Shown here piece after piece: positions 31,343 through 40,100 of a stretch of 64,000 nucleotides of DNA. The position numbers were made by a program, and so were the translations under genes. The notes beneath the pieces were generated by a model that worked only from the letters and a program-made list of their open reading frames with translations, made no database searches and had not been told where the DNA came from. Each line of letters begins with the position of its first letter. The first letter of the stretch is position 1. Origin of the DNA: Roseovarius indicus (lineage in GTDB: Bacteria > Pseudomonadota > Alphaproteobacteria > Rhodobacterales > Rhodobacteraceae); NCBI RefSeq assembly GCF_008728195.1, contig NZ_CP031598.1:2604001-2668000 (forward strand). The letters run 5' to 3'.

Positions 31343-32059
31343 CTATCGGCGGAACAGTCCCTTCAGCAGTGGTTTGCGCTGCTTCGGAAGGGCCTTTTCC
31401 GGTTTCTTCTGCTTCACCACGTCTTCGCAGGTATATCCGAACCGCTTGAAGTCTTCCGCGTAAACCTTTGCGATCACGTCGAGAACCTCGTCTGAAAGTG
31501 GCGCTTGCCCTGCGGCATAGCTGGCGCCGCCGCGGCTCTTGTTCTCATGCGGCATCTCGCGCGGGCCATCGCTTTTCCCGGCAAGGCCGTCGAGATGCGC
31601 CACGACACCCTGAACGCCGTCTTCCAGCCTGAAGACCTTGGCTCCGTCGGGCACGAGGTCGGCCGCCGGGCGTGGGTGGTTGTCATAGCGGAACGGCATT
31701 TCGTCTCGGTGCGCCACCCAGTCCAGGAACCAGGCGTTGATGTCCATGCCCTCTGGAACGGTCTTCTCGCCCGTCAGCTGGTAATCAAAGGCGCTCCGCA
31801 GACGCGTCACCGGGTGGCGGACCACGCCGAAGCTGGATGCAATCCACCCCGGCGGAACCAGCAGGGCCAGCGCCTCGCGGTCGATGTGCTGGGGCGAGGA
31901 TTTCGTCCAGCGCTGTGCCTCGGGCACGTTGTAGAATTGCGAATTGGCAAAAGCGATCTTGCCGAAGCGCTTGCGCAGATACACCTCGACAGAGGCGCCG
32001 GCGCATTTGGGCACGTGCGCAAAGTAATGAAGCTCGCGGTCGATTCGAAAGAACGGCAT
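31343..32059 (-). CDS. Sulfotransferase family 2-type protein
   Basis: A 238-residue protein with the two PAPS-binding segments of the family: HVPKCAGASVEVYLRKR near the N-terminus (5'-phosphosulfate loop) and FGVVRHPVTRLRSAFDY (3'-phosphate site). It may sulfate a glycan, in keeping with the adjacent glycosyltransferase, but the acceptor is unknown. Confidence 0.78.
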   Translation of the reverse strand: MPFFRIDRELHYFAHVPKCAGASVEVYLRKRFGKIAFANSQFYNVPEAQRWTKSSPQHIDREALALLVPPGWIASSFGVVRHPVTRLRSAFDYQLTGEKTVPEGMDINAWFLDWVAHRDEMPFRYDNHPRPAADLVPDGAKVFRLEDGVQGVVAHLDGLAGKSDGPREMPHENKSRGGASYAAGQAPLSDEVLDVIAKVYAEDFKRFGYTCEDVVKQKKPEKALPKQRKPLLKGLFRR

Positions 32060-32096
32060 GGCGCATAGTTACTGGCGCTCTGCGGGGGCGTAAAGC

Positions 32097-33149
32097 TCAG
32101 GCCCCGGCGCGTTGCAGCATCCCGAACAGGTCGCGCGGATCGTCCGGATCGGCCAGCAGATCGAGCTCGAGATAGTAGTCGGTGCCGCCGATATGGTCGC
32201 GGATATAGCGCAGGGCGCTGAAATCCTCGATGGCGAAACCGACGCTGTCGAAGAGCGTGATCTGCTGGGCGCTGGTGCGGCCCTGCGCCTCGCCATTCAT
32301 TACGCGCCACAACTCCGTCACGGGGTGGTCGGCGGCCAGCTGCTGAATCTCGCCCTCGATGCGGGTCTGCTCGGGATATTCGACGAAGATCGACGAGCGC
32401 TCCAGCACTCCCGGTGCCAGTTCCGTCTTGCCCGGGCAGTCGCCGCCGATCGCGTTGATATGCACGCCGCTGCCGACCATGTTGTCGGTCAGGATCGTGG
32501 CATACTGCTTGTCTGCCGTACATGTCGTGATGATCTGGGCGCCTTCCATGGCCTCCTCGGCGCTTTCGCAGGCGACCACGCTCAGGCCCATGCCCTGCAG
32601 GTTCCGCGCGGCCTTCTCGGTGGCCGCCGGGTCGATGTCGTAAAGCCTTACGCTTTTCAGCCCGCAGATGGCCTTCATCGCCATGCTCTGGAATTCCGAT
32701 TGCGCGCCCGCGCCGATCATCGCCATCGTATCGGCGCCTTTGGGCGCAAGGTAACGGGCGACAAGCGCCGAGGTCGCCGCCGTGCGAAGGGCCGTCAGTA
32801 CGGTCATTTCCGACAAGAGCACCGGGTAGCCGTTGCTGACATCCGCGAGCAGGCCGAACGCCGTCACGGTCTGCAGACCTGCCTTGGTGTTCTTCGGGTG
32901 GCCGTTCACGTATTTGAACCCGTACACCTCGCCATCAGACGTCGGCATCAGCTCGATCACGCCCTCGGCCGAGTGGCTGGCCACGCGCGGTGTCTTGTCG
33001 AACAGCTCCCACCGTTTGAAATCGTCTTCGATATAATCGGCCAAGCCCGTCAGCATCTTTTCGATGCCGATATGGTGCACCAGCTTCATCATGTTCTCGA
33101 CGCTGACGAACGGCACCAGCGCCTTGTCGGAGGGGGGCAGAGTGGTCAT
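32097..33149 (-). CDS. Ornithine cyclodeaminase
   Basis: Converts ornithine to proline and ammonia using NAD. 350 residues of the OCD/mu-crystallin family, with GYKYVNGHPKN-like substrate loop (FKYVNGHPKN), TALRTAATSALVARYLA, the dinucleotide-binding MIGAGAQSEFQ and HINAIGGDCPGKTEL. It overlaps the arginase gene by 4 bases, and together they turn arginine into proline. Confidence 0.93.
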   Translation of the reverse strand: MTTLPPSDKALVPFVSVENMMKLVHHIGIEKMLTGLADYIEDDFKRWELFDKTPRVASHSAEGVIELMPTSDGEVYGFKYVNGHPKNTKAGLQTVTAFGLLADVSNGYPVLLSEMTVLTALRTAATSALVARYLAPKGADTMAMIGAGAQSEFQSMAMKAICGLKSVRLYDIDPAATEKAARNLQGMGLSVVACESAEEAMEGAQIITTCTADKQYATILTDNMVGSGVHINAIGGDCPGKTELAPGVLERSSIFVEYPEQTRIEGEIQQLAADHPVTELWRVMNGEAQGRTSAQQITLFDSVGFAIEDFSALRYIRDHIGGTDYYLELDLLADPDDPRDLFGMLQRAGA

Positions 33150-34093
33150 GAGGCAGCCCTTTCATAGGCGAAGGAATGTGTAGGGCGGTCGAAGACGCGG
33201 CGGCCAAGTGCCGAGGCCGTGAGGTCTACCATCACCTGCGCGGTCCGGCCGCGGTCGTCGAGGAAGGGGTTGAGCTCCACGAGGTCGAGCGAGGTCATGA
33301 GGCCGCTGTCGCAGATCATCTCCATCACGAGATGCGCTTCGCGGATCGTGGCGCCGCCGGGCACGGTGGTACCCACGGCAGGGGCGAAGGAGGGGTCGAG
33401 GAAGTCGACATCCAGTGACACGTGCAAAGCCCCGCCCGCCTTGGCCACGTCTTCCAGGAAGGCCGCCAGCGGCCGGGCGATGCCCGCCTCGTCTATGGCG
33501 CGCATGTCGGCATAGCGGATCCGGCTGGCCTGCAGGACTTCACGTTCCGCCGCATCGACCGAGCGGAGGCCGAGGATGCAGATATTCTCCTCCGGCACCG
33601 GGGCCTTCACCTCTGGAAAGCCGTGAAACCCGTCGCGGCCGGTAACATAGCCCAACGGCGTGCCGTGAAGGTTGCCCGAGGCGGTGGATTGGGGTGTGTG
33701 GTAGTCGCTATGCGCATCCAGCCAGAGGACGAATTGCGGCCGGTCGCGGCGTGCAGCATCCATCGCAACACCGGCGACGGAACCCAGCGACAGGCTGTGG
33801 TCGCCGCCAAGAAAGATCGGCAACCCTTCCTGCATCGCTGCTTCGGCAGCGCCGGCCAGCGCCTCTGTCCAGCCGATGGTTTCCGCCGGTTCATGCACAT
33901 GGTTCGGCATCTCGCCCGGGGTGACGGCCGGACGCGGCCGCAGGTTGCCGGCGTCCTGGACATGGTGCCCGAGCCCTTCCAGCGCCTCCGTCAGCCCGGC
34001 CACGCGATAGGCATCCGGCCCCATCAGGCAGCCGCGCCGCTCCTTACCGCTATCGACCGGGGCGCCGATCAGGATACAGGTCTGCTCAGTCAT
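33146..34093 (-). CDS. Arginase
   Basis: Hydrolyses arginine to ornithine and urea. 315 residues of the ureohydrolase family with manganese ligands in LGGDHSLSLG, LWLDAHSDYHTP and VSLDVDFLDP. It precedes ornithine cyclodeaminase in the operon and is divergent from an Lrp-type regulator, a common arrangement for arginine catabolism. Confidence 0.93.
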   Translation of the reverse strand: MTEQTCILIGAPVDSGKERRGCLMGPDAYRVAGLTEALEGLGHHVQDAGNLRPRPAVTPGEMPNHVHEPAETIGWTEALAGAAEAAMQEGLPIFLGGDHSLSLGSVAGVAMDAARRDRPQFVLWLDAHSDYHTPQSTASGNLHGTPLGYVTGRDGFHGFPEVKAPVPEENICILGLRSVDAAEREVLQASRIRYADMRAIDEAGIARPLAAFLEDVAKAGGALHVSLDVDFLDPSFAPAVGTTVPGGATIREAHLVMEMICDSGLMTSLDLVELNPFLDDRGRTAQVMVDLTASALGRRVFDRPTHSFAYERAAS

Positions 34094-34217
34094 CGTTTGC
34101 TCATTTGTCAGAAATGTCAGGTTGCGCGCAGAGTCTGTTCAAATCGGGTTGAAATGAACCCGCCATTTTGCACTATTCGAGTGGAGTTTGGCCAAAACGG
34201 AGGCTTCCGTTTGCGAA

Positions 34218-34646
34218 ATGGATGAGGTTGATCAACGCCTGATTTCGGCGCTCAGGCACGATGCCCGGGCTTCGCTATCCGATCTCGCGCTGACGTTGGG
34301 GGTTTCGCGCACAACCGTGCGCGGCCGGATCGAACGATTGCGCCGGTCGGGCGATATCGTCGGCTTCACGGTGGTGCTGAAGGGCGATGCGGCGCGTGAC
34401 CCCGTGCGGGGCCTGATGATGATCGGCATCGAGGGGCGCGGGACCGATCGTATCCTGCGCCAGTTGAACGGCCTGTCATCGGTTCGGGCCACCCATACGA
34501 CGAACGGACGCTGGGATGTGATCGTCGAGATCGGCACGCCCACGCTGGAGGAGTTCGACGAGGTGCTCGCCCGCATTCGCCGCTTCGATGGCATCGCCCA
34601 TTCCGAGACGAACCTGCTCTTGTCGACCCGGAAGTCGGCCAATTGA
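34218..34646 (+). CDS. Lrp/AsnC family transcriptional regulator
   Basis: A 142-residue regulator with an N-terminal helix-turn-helix (DQRLISALRHDARASLSDLALTL...) and a C-terminal effector-binding domain. Divergent from the arginase-OCD operon, it is the likely arginine- or ornithine-responsive activator of that operon; this is inference from position. The start at 34218 gives the usual MDEVDQRL beginning. Confidence 0.9.
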   Translation: MDEVDQRLISALRHDARASLSDLALTLGVSRTTVRGRIERLRRSGDIVGFTVVLKGDAARDPVRGLMMIGIEGRGTDRILRQLNGLSSVRATHTTNGRWDVIVEIGTPTLEEFDEVLARIRRFDGIAHSETNLLLSTRKSAN

Positions 34647-34658
34647 GGGCAGGGGGTG

Positions 34659-35660
34659 TCAGCCCCCGGCGGCCTCGACCAGCTTCTTCTGGAAATACGC
34701 AACGCCCTGCTCGTGCCGCGGCGAGAGCGGCCCGGCACGATAGCCGCCGCTTTCGTAGTTCTTCTGGGTCTCGATGCAGACTTCGAAATCCTCACGCACC
34801 ACGGCAAGATTGTCGGCGATTGTCTTTTCGCGCGCCGCTTGCCCCTCGGGCGAGGTGTCCTCGAAGTAGAAATTGTAGATCAGCTCCGTCCGACGGTGAT
34901 CGATCGGGTTGATCCGCGACGTGTTCATGCCGCCCGAAAACAGTGAAAGTGTCCAGTTCGGCCACATCCACAGCCATTTGCCGCGATAGAACAGCCCTTC
35001 GCGCGGCGGCGCAGTCATCCGGACCATGCCATCATGCGCCGTGGTCTCGAAGTGATCGAACTCGATGGCGCTGTGAAAGGCCGGGTGAATGCCCGGGATA
35101 TGGTAACCTTCGACGAAATTGTCGGTGTATATCTTCCAGTTGGCGTCGAAGACCATCCGCTCTTCATGCATCCAGGTGAAGCTCTCCATCGGCTCGTCCT
35201 GAAGCTCGGGGATGATCGCGCCAAGCTGGGCCTTGAGCGGTTGCGACGGCGCAATCGCCACGAAGAGCAGCCCCCGCCAGATGTCGAACTCCACCGTGTC
35301 GAGGGCCCAGTCGGACTTCTCGAAATCCGGATCGTCGCCCCACCATGGCACGTTGAGAAGCGAGCCATCCTCGCCCCAGACCCACTGGTGATAGGGGCAG
35401 CGTATGGTGGCGCAACGACCATTTCCCTCGGGCAGAAGCCGGGCGCCCCTGTGGCGGCAGACATTGCGGAAAGCCCGAAGCCCGTCGCGGGTGCGGATCA
35501 CGAAGACCTTCTGCCCGGCAATCTCGGCCGCGATGTAATCGCCCCGCTGAGCCAGCCTCGAGGCCGGCCCGAGCAACTGCCACGTGGACGAGAAGATGTG
35601 GCTGACATCCCCTGCATGGATTTCGGGGGATGTGTAATGAACAGGGTCGAGGTTGCGCAC
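34659..35660 (-). CDS. Rieske-type aromatic ring-hydroxylating oxygenase, alpha subunit
   Basis: A 333-residue oxygenase. The Rieske cluster ligands are CRHRG and CPYHQW (about residues 68-92). The mononuclear iron site is in NWKIYTDNFVEGYHIPGIHPAFH. It resembles the group that includes choline monooxygenase and GbcA-like demethylases more than classic ring dioxygenases. No reductase gene is adjacent, so the electron donor lies elsewhere. Confidence 0.87.
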   Translation of the reverse strand: MRNLDPVHYTSPEIHAGDVSHIFSSTWQLLGPASRLAQRGDYIAAEIAGQKVFVIRTRDGLRAFRNVCRHRGARLLPEGNGRCATIRCPYHQWVWGEDGSLLNVPWWGDDPDFEKSDWALDTVEFDIWRGLLFVAIAPSQPLKAQLGAIIPELQDEPMESFTWMHEERMVFDANWKIYTDNFVEGYHIPGIHPAFHSAIEFDHFETTAHDGMVRMTAPPREGLFYRGKWLWMWPNWTLSLFSGGMNTSRINPIDHRRTELIYNFYFEDTSPEGQAAREKTIADNLAVVREDFEVCIETQKNYESGGYRAGPLSPRHEQGVAYFQKKLVEAAGG

Positions 35661-35716
35661 GGACTGGTCCCTTTGTTGACGGTCATCCGAACGCTAAGGC
35701 CGCGCCGAGTGAAAGG

Positions 35717-36175
35717 TCAAGCGCGCCGCGCGGCCATGGCCCAGATCACGGCAAGTGCCAAAGAAATAAGCATGTTCCAGCTTGCCATCGACAGGCTGAA
35801 CAACTCCCACGGTACTTCGTCACAGCGTACCAGAGGGGCATTCATGATCTGATCGAAAAGCTCATCCGTCGACACATCCGCGGCCGAAGACGAGGTGCAG
35901 GTCGTCGGCCCTTGCCACCAACCGCGCTCGACGCCGGTATGATAGGCGCCGATCCCGGCAGAGGTCAGCGCGGCAAGGCCGCCCAAGACCGGCAGAAGCC
36001 GGCCCGGCAGGAACAGCGCCACAAGGCCGATGGCGATGGCAATGCCATGAGGCCAGCGTTGCCAGATGCACAGTTTGCAGGGCGCCAGACCACCCAGATG
36101 CTGAAACGCCAACGCGCCGAGCAGAAGTGCGGCCGAGCCGCCGGCAGCAAGGATTACAAGGGAGTTTCGTGTCAC
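35717..36175 (-). CDS. dsbB: Disulfide bond formation protein DsbB
   Basis: Inner-membrane quinone-linked oxidase that reoxidises DsbA. 152 residues, four hydrophobic segments, the CKLC motif in APCKLCIWQRWPHG, and periplasmic cysteines in TTCTSSS and LVRCDEVPW. The GTG at 36175 is preferred because GAGG lies 5 bases upstream; an ATG at 36232 would add a non-family leader. Confidence 0.88.
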   Translation of the reverse strand: MTRNSLVILAAGGSAALLLGALAFQHLGGLAPCKLCIWQRWPHGIAIAIGLVALFLPGRLLPVLGGLAALTSAGIGAYHTGVERGWWQGPTTCTSSSAADVSTDELFDQIMNAPLVRCDEVPWELFSLSMASWNMLISLALAVIWAMAARRA

Positions 36176-36268
36176 GATTGCCTCGAACGATAGGTGTTGG
36201 GAGAAGGCGATACGGGGGGCAGGGCCAGGCATTCTCTCATCTTGCAGCGCGCTTTCCGAGCTTTCGCA

Positions 36269-36883
36269 TCACAGGCCGATCCATGTCTTGATCAGGCTGG
36301 CGAGGGACGCGCCGGCGAAAATCAGCGTGGCGATCCACGCGGTGCCAAGCAAGGCTCCAAGCAGAACAAGAACGCCATCGCGTTGCAACAGCCCCATTGC
36401 CACCACGACCACGGCAAAGCCCGGCACGGTATTGGTGGCGGGAAGGGGCACGAGGATCGAGGCGCTGAACAGCACCAGCGCCGCACCGACAATGTGATCG
36501 AGCGGCGTGCGGGTCAGAAAGCCAAGGCGCGGTTTGCTGATCGCCTCGATCCGGCGCAGCCACGGGCCCGCGCGCAGCGACAACCCGCGCAGCCCTTCTG
36601 TCGAGACATTGCGCGCGGCCAGTTTGGCCGGCAGCCAGGGCACCCGACGACCGATCAGGATCTGGACCGAGATGAACATCAGCGGCAGGGCCACGATCTG
36701 AGGCACGCCGTAAAGGAAGGGGATGCAACAGGGCAGGGCCAGGATCAGCAGAAAAAGACCGAAGGCACGTTCATGAAGCTGATCGAGGATCCAGCCGAGC
36801 GACACCTGATCGCCCTCGGCGCGGGCCACCAGTTGGTCAAGCCGGTCCGAGATCGCAAGATCTTCCGGGGTGATCGCAGTCAT
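36269..36883 (-). CDS. ExoD family exopolysaccharide synthesis protein
   Basis: A 204-residue polytopic membrane protein of the ExoD family, with an amphipathic N-terminal helix, ERAFGLFLLILALPCCIPFLYG, and VPLPATNTVPGFAVVVVAMGLLQRDG. The family is linked to exopolysaccharide production and stress tolerance in rhizobia; the mechanism is unknown. The start at 36883 gives MTAITPEDL. Confidence 0.85.
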   Translation of the reverse strand: MTAITPEDLAISDRLDQLVARAEGDQVSLGWILDQLHERAFGLFLLILALPCCIPFLYGVPQIVALPLMFISVQILIGRRVPWLPAKLAARNVSTEGLRGLSLRAGPWLRRIEAISKPRLGFLTRTPLDHIVGAALVLFSASILVPLPATNTVPGFAVVVVAMGLLQRDGVLVLLGALLGTAWIATLIFAGASLASLIKTWIGL

Positions 36884-37013
36884 GCTTTGGGGTCCCTGGT
36901 CAACGTGTCGGGAAGTGTCGACGTGTCTCCGGTAGCAAATCACTTCGACCGATGCCAGCGCCAGTTATGCTATTGTCCTTGTCTGAACAGTTGAGTAGAA
37001 GCGCAAGGCGCGT

Positions 37014-37099
37014 GCCCAAGTGGCGGAATGGTAGACGCAGGGGATTCAAAATCCCCCGGTAGCAATACCGTGTCGGTTCGAGTCCGACCTTGGGCACCA
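37014..37099 (+). tRNA. tRNA-Leu (CAA), likely prophage attachment site
   Basis: An 86-base tRNA with a long variable arm, acceptor GCCCAAG/CTTGGGC, anticodon loop TTCAAAA (anticodon CAA), T-loop TTCGAGT and encoded ACCA. The phage integrase begins about 140 bases downstream, so the 3' end of this tRNA is the probable attL core. The matching attR would be beyond the window. Confidence 0.95.
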
Positions 37100-37241
37100 T
37101 ACCTATATCCCAACCAATCACACACAGTACCAAATCGTCGCGACTATAGGGGTTATCCCCAACTTATCGCGACTGCGTGATTGCCAGCAACACGCATAAT
37201 CGCGCATGGTTCCCCTCACGAATCCCTCATGCGTGAGTGAA

Positions 37242-38204
37242 ATGGCTTCTATCATCAAACACAAGAAGGGCTGGCGGGCGCTGATCGACCGGCGCGGGAT
37301 TCGCAAATCAAAGGTTTTCCCGTCTCGGCAGGAAGCGAAAGATTGGGCCTCGCGGGAAGAATACCGGATCCTGCACGGCGACAAGGTGGCGGCGGCGATG
37401 AAGCTTACCGACTTGCTGGACCGATACGCTAGGGAGGTATCGCCAGGAAAGCGCGGCCACCGCTGGGAGGTTGTCAGGCTTGAAATGTTCCAGCGCTTCG
37501 CGGTCGCGCGGGTGAGCCTCGGTGATCTGTCGGCGAAGGACTTCGCGGCTTGGCGTGACGCTCGCTTGCGCGAGGTGTCGCCGGGCACGGTGCGACGGGA
37601 AATGGTTCTCATGTCGTCTGTGCTGACGCAGGCTCGCAAAGAGTGGGGCCTGATTCCGGCCAACCCGATGCAGGACGTGCGCAAACCTTCTTCGCCACCA
37701 GCGCGGGACAGGCTGCCAACTGGCGGCGAAATCGAGAAGATGCGCCATGTGGCAGGCGATGACCTGACGCTACAAGTTGCCCGCGCCTTCCATGCCTTTC
37801 TGTTCGCCTGTGAGACGGGCATGAGGGCGGGTGAGATTGTCGGGATGGAGTGGGGCCGCGTAGACCTTGAGAGGCGCGTTGTGCGGCTTCCTGAGACGAA
37901 GAACGGCACCGCAAGGGATGTTCCCCTATCCGGCGAGGCTGTGCGGCTCCTGCGGGCGCTGCCAGAGCATGACCCTGTGTTCGGCCTGTCCAGCCAGCAA
38001 CTCGATGTGCAGTGGCGGAAGGTGCGGGACAAATCGGGGGTTGAGGGGCTGACCTTCCACGATGCTCGACACGCGGCCATCACGAAGCTTTCCAAGAAGC
38101 TGGACGTTCTGGCGCTGGCGCGGGCTGTTGGCCATCGGGATATCAGGATGTTGCAGACCTACTACAATGAAAGCGCGGAGGATATAGCGCGGCGGCTGGA
38201 CTAA
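37242..38204 (+). CDS. int: Phage tyrosine integrase
   Basis: Site-specific recombinase of 320 residues. Catalytic residues are in ETGMRAGEIVGMEW (Arg), FHDARHAAITKL (His-x-x-Arg), VGHRDIRMLQTYYNE (His and the nucleophile Tyr). The N-terminal arm-binding region (IIKHKKGWRALID) is short. The ATG at 37242 is preferred over 37206, whose extra residues look non-native. The 3' end overlaps the excisionase-like gene on the other strand by 4 bases. Confidence 0.95.
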   Translation: MASIIKHKKGWRALIDRRGIRKSKVFPSRQEAKDWASREEYRILHGDKVAAAMKLTDLLDRYAREVSPGKRGHRWEVVRLEMFQRFAVARVSLGDLSAKDFAAWRDARLREVSPGTVRREMVLMSSVLTQARKEWGLIPANPMQDVRKPSSPPARDRLPTGGEIEKMRHVAGDDLTLQVARAFHAFLFACETGMRAGEIVGMEWGRVDLERRVVRLPETKNGTARDVPLSGEAVRLLRALPEHDPVFGLSSQQLDVQWRKVRDKSGVEGLTFHDARHAAITKLSKKLDVLALARAVGHRDIRMLQTYYNESAEDIARRLD

Positions 38205-38425
38205 ACCCGGATTCGCCGCGCCTTGCCTTTCCCTTTCGTCTCGACGGAGCCTTCGTCAATCCAGCGGTAGAGCGTGGACGCGGAAACGTCGAAATGATTC
38301 TCGGCCTCTTTGACCGTCAGCCATTCCTTCGGCGGGTCCAGCTTGGCCCGGAGGTCGCGGATTTCCCGAGCGAGGGGCGCGACTGCCTCAGCCACGGCTT
38401 CACGAATTGCGGCGTCTATGGTCAT
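38201..38425 (-). CDS. Excisionase-like helix-turn-helix protein
   Basis: A 74-residue DNA-binding protein. The C-terminal half is a MerR/AlpA-type winged helix (EWLTVKEAENHFDVSASTLYRWIDEG followed by basic residues) as in phage excisionases. It is the last gene of the leftward early operon, next to int, which fits a role in excision. Confidence 0.7.
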   Translation of the reverse strand: MTIDAAIREAVAEAVAPLAREIRDLRAKLDPPKEWLTVKEAENHFDVSASTLYRWIDEGSVETKGKGKARRIRV

Positions 38426-38461
38426 CTCAACTCCTCATGTCGGGGGTGTAGGGGCGGGCGG

Positions 38462-38716
38462 TCATTGGTGGTCCGATCCGAATAGAGGCATTGCCGCAGC
38501 CTCGCGTTCCTTTGCCTTCTTCGTACGAGGCTGGTATCCATAGCGGACTAAGTAGTCTCGTCGTGCAGCCTGCCACGCTTTGCGAGGCCAACTACAACCA
38601 CCCCAATGAGGGCGCGCGGCGTCGACCACCTTCATGCGCTCTTTCAGCGGCGTATCCTCGGGCAGGTCACGGGTTGCATCCGCGATGATCTTCGCGGCTT
38701 CTTCGCGCCAGGTCAT
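38462..38716 (-). CDS. Hypothetical phage protein
   Basis: 84 residues, mainly helical and basic, with a GGCSWPRKAWQAARRDYLVRYGY segment. I do not recognise the family. It abuts the 53-codon gene upstream in the leftward operon. Confidence 0.55.
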   Translation of the reverse strand: MTWREEAAKIIADATRDLPEDTPLKERMKVVDAARPHWGGCSWPRKAWQAARRDYLVRYGYQPRTKKAKEREAAAMPLFGSDHQ

Positions 38717-38878
38717 CTACTCCCCCTCCGCTATCAGTGCCTTGAGGATTCTAATTTGCCGCTCTAGTATGCGGTCAATCTGTGGGACGGGGTCGACTTC
38801 TCCGTTATAGCCTATCCACAAGTTCCTAGTCTGACTTTCGGCGTCATCTAGCAGCTCTCTCAGTGCGTCTCTATCCAT
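38717..38878 (-). CDS. Small hypothetical phage protein (53 aa)
   Basis: Starts MDRDALRELLDDAESQ and ends in a helix rich in Ile, Leu and Glu. Its ATG overlaps the stop of the upstream gene in the string ATGGATAG, preceded by GGAG. The stop abuts the next ATG. Close packing and a ribosome binding site support it. Confidence 0.5.
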   Translation of the reverse strand: MDRDALRELLDDAESQTRNLWIGYNGEVDPVPQIDRILERQIRILKALIAEGE

Positions 38879-38888
38879 TGTCGTCTCC
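38864..38888. repeat. 25-base direct repeat at a gene junction, copy A
   Basis: Identical over 25 bases to copy B at 39180-39204. Both cover a stop/start overlap with the ribosome binding site, so two successive junctions in the operon share the same sequence. Confidence 0.85.
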
Positions 38889-39194
38889 TTGGAGGGCGGG
38901 CAGAACGTTGCATATGTCGGCGAGCATCATGGACATATTGGCCACGTCGGCGCTGTATTCTGCGACCCCCTCCGCGTCTCCGTTTTTTGCCGCTTTTTGG
39001 AGTTTCGCGAGGTGATAGTATATCTCCAGCAACGCCGTTTTGACGTCCATCGCCAGCCATCCTGGGCGATCGCCCTTACCGGAATTCGCGTGAAGTTCTG
39101 CTTCCATCATAGACACGAACGGGATCAGAACATCGTCGTACTTCCCGCCCCATCTCAGCCGGGTCTCAATCGGCTGCCATGCGTCTCTATCCAT
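38871..39194 (-). CDS. Hypothetical phage protein, MazG-like helical
   Basis: 107 residues. The central part (ELHANSGKGDRPGW, LLEIYYHLAKLQKAAKNG, YSADVANMSMMLADICNVL) has the acidic helices of small phage MazG-like pyrophosphohydrolases, but the metal-binding E-x-x-E pattern is incomplete to my eye. It begins MDRDA, like the next gene, and is coupled to both neighbours by stop/start overlaps. Confidence 0.55.
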   Translation of the reverse strand: MDRDAWQPIETRLRWGGKYDDVLIPFVSMMEAELHANSGKGDRPGWLAMDVKTALLEIYYHLAKLQKAAKNGDAEGVAEYSADVANMSMMLADICNVLPALQGDDNG

Positions 39195-39204
39195 TGTCGT
39201 CTCC
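39180..39204. repeat. 25-base direct repeat at a gene junction, copy B
   Basis: Second copy of the junction repeat at 38864-38888. It covers the shared stop of the 196-codon gene (ending DDNG) and the start of the 107-codon gene (MDRDA). Confidence 0.85.
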
Positions 39205-39777
39205 CAAGGCGGCTTCAGCTATAGCTTCCATGCTTTCCATCGTGTGACGAACTTCGCTATCTTCGCCCCACGTCATTTCGGATGGCTTGTCGGCAATCTG
39301 CACCAGCGCCTCTTTCAGCCTGTCCCTCTCTGCCTCCGCCTTTAGCTGTGCTTCATATGCGTCTTGGGCTTGGCCTAGGGTGGTGAGGATTTGAAGCGCC
39401 TGCTCCCGGTTCTCTGCCTGTAGGGCTTCGATGCGACTGTCCGCGTCTTTTCGCTCGGCTTCCATTGCATTAGCATAGCCACGCTGCTCGGCCTCCGCTC
39501 TCACGGCGTCAAGGGCGGCTTGGGCGTCGGTGTCGATGAGGGCGAGGATGTCTTCCCGAGCAAGGCGGACCATGCCCTTCGCGGCTTTTTGGACGCGCAT
39601 AGGCTCATACGTTTTACCGTCCGGCTTCATCACGTCGTAGTTTTTGATAACGTAGGTGCAAGCCTCCGCCGCCTCGTGCAGCTTCGCGGCGACGAGGGCT
39701 TTGCATTGATCCAATGCCTCTCGGTTCCCGTGACGGGCTTCCTCGTTGGCGGCGTGTTCGTGTTCGGTTAGGGTCAT
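39187..39777 (-). CDS. Hypothetical phage coiled-coil protein
   Basis: 196 residues. The N-terminal 70 residues look globular. From about residue 85 the protein is a long Glu/Ala/Arg-rich coiled coil. No enzyme motif is visible. It overlaps the HNH gene upstream by 4 bases. Confidence 0.55.
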   Translation of the reverse strand: MTLTEHEHAANEEARHGNREALDQCKALVAAKLHEAAEACTYVIKNYDVMKPDGKTYEPMRVQKAAKGMVRLAREDILALIDTDAQAALDAVRAEAEQRGYANAMEAERKDADSRIEALQAENREQALQILTTLGQAQDAYEAQLKAEAERDRLKEALVQIADKPSEMTWGEDSEVRHTMESMEAIAEAALGDDNG

Positions 39778-40100
39778 CGCGTCATCCTCTCAATCTTGTC
39801 TCTCGTGGCGTCGATCCAGTCCGTATCCAGACCGTACTTCTCAGCCCATGTTTCCTTCCCCCGATGGATGGCCAGCTTGGAGTTGTCGAACGTGCCTTGG
39901 TGGTGTCCATCACACAGGGGAATGGCCGTATTGTCCGGCGCCTTGGCAAAGCTGAACCTGCCGTGAATGGGGTGATGCGCCGTGGTTGGCGACATCTGCA
40001 TTTCCCCGAACGCCTCGCAGATGCAGCAACCAAGCTCCCGGACCTTCGCCAGATACGCCGGGTCTTTCTTGGCCTTGGGGGGCTTGAAGTTGGCGGTCAT
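39774..40100 (-). CDS. HNH-type nuclease, Ref/DUF968-like
   Basis: 108 residues. CCICEAFGEM, TTAHHPIHGR and IPLCDGHHQGTFDN form a Cys-His HNH metal centre like that of phage P1 Ref and NinB-linked nucleases. The start at 40100 overlaps the ninB stop. It probably acts with NinB and the annealing protein in phage recombination. Confidence 0.7.
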   Translation of the reverse strand: MTANFKPPKAKKDPAYLAKVRELGCCICEAFGEMQMSPTTAHHPIHGRFSFAKAPDNTAIPLCDGHHQGTFDNSKLAIHRGKETWAEKYGLDTDWIDATRDKIERMTR

